From: Chara braunii
Taxonomy: Eukaryota > Streptophyta > Charophyceae > Charales > Characeae
NCBI GenBank assembly: GCA_003427395.1
Contig: BFEA01000158.1
Coordinates: 551,191-613,387, forward strand
Direction of reading: 5' to 3'
Length of the DNA stretch: 62,197 nt
The notes beneath the pieces are model-generated. The model did no database searches, had not been told where the DNA came from, and was given only the letters and a program-made list of their open reading frames with translations. The position numbers and the translations under genes were made by a program. Of the stretch, positions 57,457 through 62,197 are shown piece by piece (position 1 is the stretch's first letter; the number at the start of each line of letters is the position of its first letter).

Positions 57457-58340
57457 CATGGTCCTGTTAGTCATGTCGTAGATAAATTATACGCAATCAC
57501 TTACTGTGTGGCGCTCACTAAGCCGCGGTTCGTGCCCTCTCCAGACTGAACTCATGCTGCCTCTCTCAGTCGGGTGAGCTGCTTGCTGGCCTGCCCTGCA
57601 ACTCTTTGCATCCAACTTCTTACTCAAGCGATCATAACAAACGTCACGGCACGAAGGACGCACCAGGGACACCGCAGAGTGAGGTACAACCAACACTAGC
57701 AAGGTAACAACACTTCAGGGGGTAGCAAGGTGAGCTGACCAGCAGGTCTGTAACCTTGAAGCGGAGCACAAGGCGCCAACGACACGGCAACCAACTTACA
57801 GGGATACACAGGCGGTAAACACGACAGGCGCGACTGGTGGATAAGCAGCACGGCAGCGAAATAGTGGAGCGCAAGACAACACCCATAACACGGCCCCACC
57901 ACACAACGAGTGCATCACCCTACCCGGAACCGCATGCGGAACAAGCGGGACAGGCAATGGGGCAACGACAGAGCCCGGTCGAGGATGCCCACACACCCAA
58001 CACAGAGCAGGGCAGCACATCGTCAGCTCGCATCACGACTGGGTCCCGCAGACTGCTGCCCACTGAGCCAGGGAATCACTCCGACAAGCATCCGTCACTA
58101 CCTGTAGGCAGCACATACGTCCCGGACCAAGCGGCCTCTGTCCAGGTGTACCTGACCCGCAATAACGGTCAGGTTCGCTACACTTCACGACCTCCGAAGG
58201 GGGGCACGACCATGCGCCTCATCACCGATCCCTTCCTGGCTCGTGCGCACTCCCGTTTGGACGCACGGGTCACAGGTAAGTCACTAACCTCGCGGTCTGG
58301 TTTTGCCTCTGCTCCAATGAAGAGCTGATCAATTCTGAAC
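57457..58340. other. Spacer block after LTR F
   Basis: No gene is recognised. An intron-shaped module lies at about 58,276-58,322 (ACAG|GTAAGTCACTAACC ... CTCCAATGAAG). Confidence 0.4.
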
Positions 58341-58372
58341 GAATCTTGCGCTAAAGATCGGCCAGATTCATA
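58341..58372 (+). repeat. Short hairpin repeat, last copy
   Basis: GAATCTTGCGCTAAAGATCG then GCCAGATTCAT. The stem is weakened. It follows an intron-shaped module by about 20 bp. Confidence 0.55.
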
Positions 58373-60029
58373 ACACTCAGCGACCGCTCCTCCTGGGCAC
58401 AACCCACGTCTCACGTATCACTAAAACCGGCTTATTATCGCTGAAACCGGATCTGTCATCGAATTCGCATCCTTCCAACGCCTCTGAAACACTTCTCCTC
58501 TCGCTCGATTCATTAATGGAACGAGCGAAATGCTCTTTTCATACGTCCGCTCTCCCTTCCCTCACAACTCCGCTGCGCATGCGCTCTCTCTCCTATCCCC
58601 CGCCCTACTAGCTATCTCCCTAATCTGACTCTACCATCGGACTCCCCCACCTCTGAAACCTCTACTTTGTAACCTCCCCCGCCTTTTTCCGTTAAGAAGG
58701 GAATGAAAACAAAGTTTTTCCACATATACCGTCCTTGTTTCCACCATCTTCACGCAACTCCATTTTCCTACTAACTCTCTTCTACCAGTCTGACAACAAA
58801 ATCATGATCGCCACCATCAAAACCCCCTAACTACTATCTTTCCTCGCTCATTCTCATCAAGAAATGAGCGAGGTATGCACTTCTAATATCTGCCATAGCT
58901 GCCTTCGCCATACCTCCGCGCACAACTTTTTCCTCCCACCTCCTATTCCACGCTTCTAACACCACAACTAACCTCATAATCATACTCGCCCGGGGTTAAA
59001 ACCCCAAAATCGTCTCCTCCCTCGCCCGATTCCGCCCGATTCCGATAAGGATCGGGCGAGTTAGGCTTCCCCGACCACGCCAGACTTACTCTCTGCCATC
59101 TCCGCACGCACCCAGTGCGGTTCTGGGTCGGAATCATTCCTCCTTTATCATGTTTGCTGGCTCGGCTTCTCGTCCCTTTTCACTGCTAGCGCAACGCCCA
59201 GCAACTAGCGGCTCGACAGAGCCTAGCGCATTTCGATGTGCCCAACCGATTCTGGCGACCGTGGGGGGGGGACTTCGAACGAGGTCACTACCAGCCAGTC
59301 TGAGTAGTTTTTCACCCTCATGCTCAACCCGACGGACGAACTGCCCCGGCGGCTATCGCCACAGCCTCCTCCTCTGGTTCCGCTCAGACGGAGTTTGCTA
59401 CCGCCCCCTTCGGCTCTTCAGCAGGTAAGTCCTACTCAAGTTCCTCATACCAGGTCGTGGAGCCAAAGACGTGGGTCTGCTGTAGGCCTCAGTGTGGGCC
59501 CAGGTGCAACGGTCGGGTGCAGACCTATATGGGTGTGGCAAACTTCCAAATGAAAACTTTGTAGACTGATGGTCCGCAACTTGCCGTGGCATCGCTGTGG
59601 TCCCCAACAATGTCTCGGGCCTCTATTTGCTATCGGGCTCGGGTGTTGTTTGCCTTCCTGTGGGTTCTGCCGGGCATGCTCATTTTCAAACCTTTCTCCG
59701 CAGATAATGGGCGGCGGCCAATGCACCCACCAGGGGTACCAGCCACCCAAGTTTTCTTTCGGCCCGCAGGTTAATCACCCGCTGACTCGCATGCGCATCG
59801 AACTCCTCAGTCCATTTATCAAGGCAGACAAAAATAGAGGAAGTTCACCAGCATCCTGAACACGCGGTCCCGTCAAACGAGGCGTGCACCCAAGGTCATC
59901 GAGTACTGCGACGACCATCCATGGCCGGTGTTACGTCCGACTTACAAAAAGTCAAAACATAAAGTTAAATAATAATGACAACAATTAGAAAAATAAAGTC
60001 AACTACCACTGGCTCCGTCCTGACGCTGT
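58373..60029. other. Companion block, no gene recognised
   Basis: This includes two GAACGAGCGA/GATCGGGCGAG-type stretches like those after the hairpins at 16.7 and 31.2 kb, and a donor-like CAG|GTAAGTCC at 59,426. No U6-derived segment is visible here. Confidence 0.35.
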
Positions 60030-60560
60030 GAAGGGAAAACCAAGGGAGATAGCCTCGCCAGATCCTCAACCCTTCGGTCCCTTCGCGCTACTCTGATATC
60101 CGCACGCCGTTGCTGCTCGATCTTGACCCTCTCCGATGAAAGTCCAGCGCCATAACCAAATAGTACTAGCCCCAAGCCTGGGTTTAGTCTTGACGAATGC
60201 CTCAATAAACGGTCACTGAACGACGCATAAGCCTGTCGAAACACTCCCAAGATCACCTGGTCGTCGATGCCGTCCTCCGTACTACGCGCAGGTCACGGGC
60301 ACGCGCCTCAATCAACTAGACAAAATCTTTTCATCCCTAATTTAATAAAAAATTAAAAATCTGGCCGGCGATCAACATCGGTCTATAAAAAACGAAAGAG
60401 ATCACGCTCGCCTTAAGTCTGCGAGCCCACACACTTTCTACTCTAATCAACCATCCAGTCAACCTAAATCACAGACACAGCCGCGCCTAGCGCGGTGTAC
60501 TTAAACTTTAAACCAAACTTATTTCTGTCACTCGCAAAAACCAGGGCGGATGCCTGCTGG
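60030..60560. repeat. tRNA-like and palindrome companion block
   Basis: GGAAAACCAAGGGAGATAGCC and CTCAACCCTTCGG are followed by a tRNA-like segment. Its minus strand reads GGCTAGTACTATTTGGTTATG and GACTTTCATCGG, resembling a tRNA-Glu(UUC)-type core. Then come CGCCTTAAGTCTGCGAGCCC and a truncated CGCAAAAACCAGGGCGG. The palindrome itself is lost after GGATGCC. Confidence 0.45.
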
Positions 60561-61278
60561 ACGTGTCTAGCCCCAAGAGGCATGCCAGCGAAGACATACG
60601 AGAGGGTCCACACGAGACGGTCCACACGAGAGGGACCTCCGACGCAGGGGAGCGTGACAGTACCGGCACCATGTCGCTGCCGCACACAACAGGATGTGGG
60701 ACGTGAGGGGCGGCCGCGCGATTGGGTCGGACACAAATGGACGAAGAAAATTCCGCGGGTCCCTCGCAGGAGACATCTTTGTTTTTGTTTTTCTTTTCTG
60801 GGAGGCTTTTTGCGAAAGCCCCTCAAAGGAAGGACTGGGGACTTCAAAAACCATCTTACCGACAGAAAGGCAAGGACCCTCCTTTCGGGGGGGCTTTTCC
60901 GATTTTTGGTTAAAAGTGCCTTGTGGGATCCAAGCCTTGGGAGAGCTCGCTGTCCGCTCCACTCCCGGTATCGCTGCTACCCGCGGGCGAGGTCCCAATA
61001 GCGCGTCCTGAATCTGAACGTGTTTCACGCAGAGATGCATAAAAGCAAATCAATCCTGGTTTTTCGCACCTCTCCACAAACACGTCCAGATTCGGGCGTT
61101 CCATCCACTCCTCCTTGTCATTGCCAGTGGGACCTCCCCACGCGGCGGCGGTCCCACGCGGCGGGCCCTGCCAGTAACGCGCTCTCGCCGTGAGAGTGAG
61201 CGGCACGAACGCAGTTCTGCGACAACCTCACGATGGGCCTCGCTGCACTACTCTCTGCATGCACAAAAGACAAAAATC
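60561..61278. other. Unassigned region left of the candidate gene
   Basis: No family repeat is recognised. A short duplication (CACACGAGACGGTC / CACACGAGAGGGAC) lies near 60,610. The last 100 bp would be 5'UTR and promoter of the candidate gene at 61,279. I see no clear TATA box. Confidence 0.3.
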
Positions 61279-61390
61279 ATGGCGGCGTATCTTTCCATAA
61301 TCTCGCGGAAGATTCGCTCTCGTTTTGCACATTTCGAGAGTAGTGCAGCCAGGCCCGATGTCATTTCACATTTGCATCGGGGAAACGATC
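61279..61390 (+). CDS. Candidate first exon, mitochondrial-type N-terminus
   Basis: The ATG has a strong plant start context (AAAATCATGGCGGCG). The frame begins MAAYLSIISRKIRSRFAHFE and is rich in Arg/Ser/Ala with no acidic residue before position 20, as in mitochondrial targeting peptides. A GTAAGG donor-like site follows at 61,391. A possible second exon in the right-hand 400 bp contains a Ser/Thr-rich then Tyr/Phe-containing stretch ending at TTCAG|GTATATAC (61,801). I do not recognise the protein, and the model is speculative. Confidence 0.3.
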
Positions 61391-62076
61391 GTAAGGCTGT
61401 GTTGCAAAAAACGAGACCAATTGCAATTGCAAATTGCACTTGCAATTTTATACGTATACGTTTCGTTTGCTTTGCTAGACCGTGGCGTGGCCAGCTCTTA
61501 GCAATAATCTCATTGCCCGCCGGTGCCAGGCATTTGGGAGAAGGCCCTTTGTTGTTTGTTGATATATGACGATTTGTTTGTTAATCCTTTTTGTGGTCCC
61601 CGCGTCCATCGTTTGATTCGGTCCATCGTGTAAAGAAGCCGGCCGGTATCGTCCGTCTGGAAAGGGAGACGACACCTCACCTTCCTTTGCCCTTCGTTCG
61701 TCGTTCAAGCACTTCGGGAAGTAATGGCGATACCCCTTTAGGTACTACTACTACGGAAGCGTTCACCTACTTCAGGGGTAATGCTGTTCTACGTTCGTTC
61801 AGGTATATACTAGAGTAACCCTATTCTTTTCTTTATCCCATTTCCCCCTCTGACGCCGGACAGATCATGATGTCCTGACTGATTTCCAACAAATCTCAAC
61901 TCAATTCAATTGAATTACAATTTTATTCATACCCTCTTCTTCTTTTTCTGTGTTATCATCCCCCTGTTCTGTTTTCCGAGACCTTGACAGTCCTCCTAGA
62001 GGGCGAATCTCTCACTCACACATTTTTCGATCAATATCTAACCCGACCACGTACTTCTTTTGAGCGCGCGTGCGCT
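61391..62076. other. Possible intron/exon of the candidate gene
   Basis: A possible exon ends near 61,800 (TTCAG|GTATATAC). The rest is pyrimidine-rich. A CAATTCAATTGAATTACAA palindromic stretch lies near 61,906. Nothing else is recognised. Confidence 0.25.
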
Positions 62077-62103
62077 CTCTCTCTCTCTCGCGCGCGCGCG
62101 TGT

Positions 62104-62197
<94 letters not shown>
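62077..62197. repeat. Compound (CT)n(CG)n(GT)n(GA)n at the right edge
   Basis: Four dinucleotide blocks follow one another, ending in at least 50 bases of GA at the last base of the window. The GA tract is the complement of the CT tract at position 1. Confidence 0.95.

Noticed and set aside
60495-61001. 168-codon frame on the plus strand
   Set aside because: It starts in a truncated companion block, has no recognisable domain and overlaps a minus-strand frame of similar length. No support.

Overview
This window looks like nuclear DNA from a green plant. It is a repeat-dominated, short-read scaffold with very few host exons. Three independent signals point to a plant. First, a short exon on the minus strand (1,531-1,623) encodes the N-terminus of a TONNEAU1 (TON1/FOP-family) protein. 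Second, three minus-strand copies of the 5' three-quarters of U6 snRNA keep the plant-type 5' stem. Third, a primer-binding site at 42,636 matches the 3' end of plant tRNA-Asp, as in several plant Ty3/gypsy lineages. I could not place the species.

Layout. 1-5,700 holds the start of TON1 (running leftwards, most of it outside the window), its upstream region, two pre-miRNA-like foldbacks, a MITE-like element and a decayed non-LTR retrotransposon (zinc-binding C-terminus of the reverse transcriptase). From 5,796 onward the window is mostly one family of very long LTRs (about 3.7-4.3 kb): copies A (5,796-9,227), B (9,228-13,491), C (25,037-28,713), D (38,847-42,633, opposite orientation, followed by the primer-binding site and a gag-like start), E (43,512-48,091, internally inverted) and F (53,635-57,289), plus end fragments near 19.0 kb and 21.5 kb. 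Between them lie degenerate companion blocks with a recurring order: a short hairpin repeat, a U6-derived segment, a tRNA-like segment and a small perfect palindrome. The right end (from 61,279) may hold the first exon of a rightward host gene with a mitochondrial-type N-terminus.

How the parts work together. The LTRs carry arrays of stem-loops. Each unit shares an AACTTAT-type loop, but its stems differ from unit to unit and stay self-complementary; in copy B six stem types recur in the same order. The LTRs also carry a stretch complementary to the 5' half of tRNA-Asp, about 300 nt before the primer-binding site. The spacer blocks carry about 50-nt modules that begin like 5' splice sites and end like 3' splice sites. 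No intact gag-pol is present, so all copies appear non-autonomous or decayed.

Reliability. The scaffold has clear assembly problems: three Nextera/Tn5 mosaic-end junction adapters (32,806; 34,204; 34,466) with duplicated flanks, a 95-bp perfect duplication around a single N (14,401-14,591), a 66-N gap in G-rich sequence, scattered Ns, segments of LTR E inverted in place, and both ends lying in CT/GA microsatellites. Structures near these points should be read with care.
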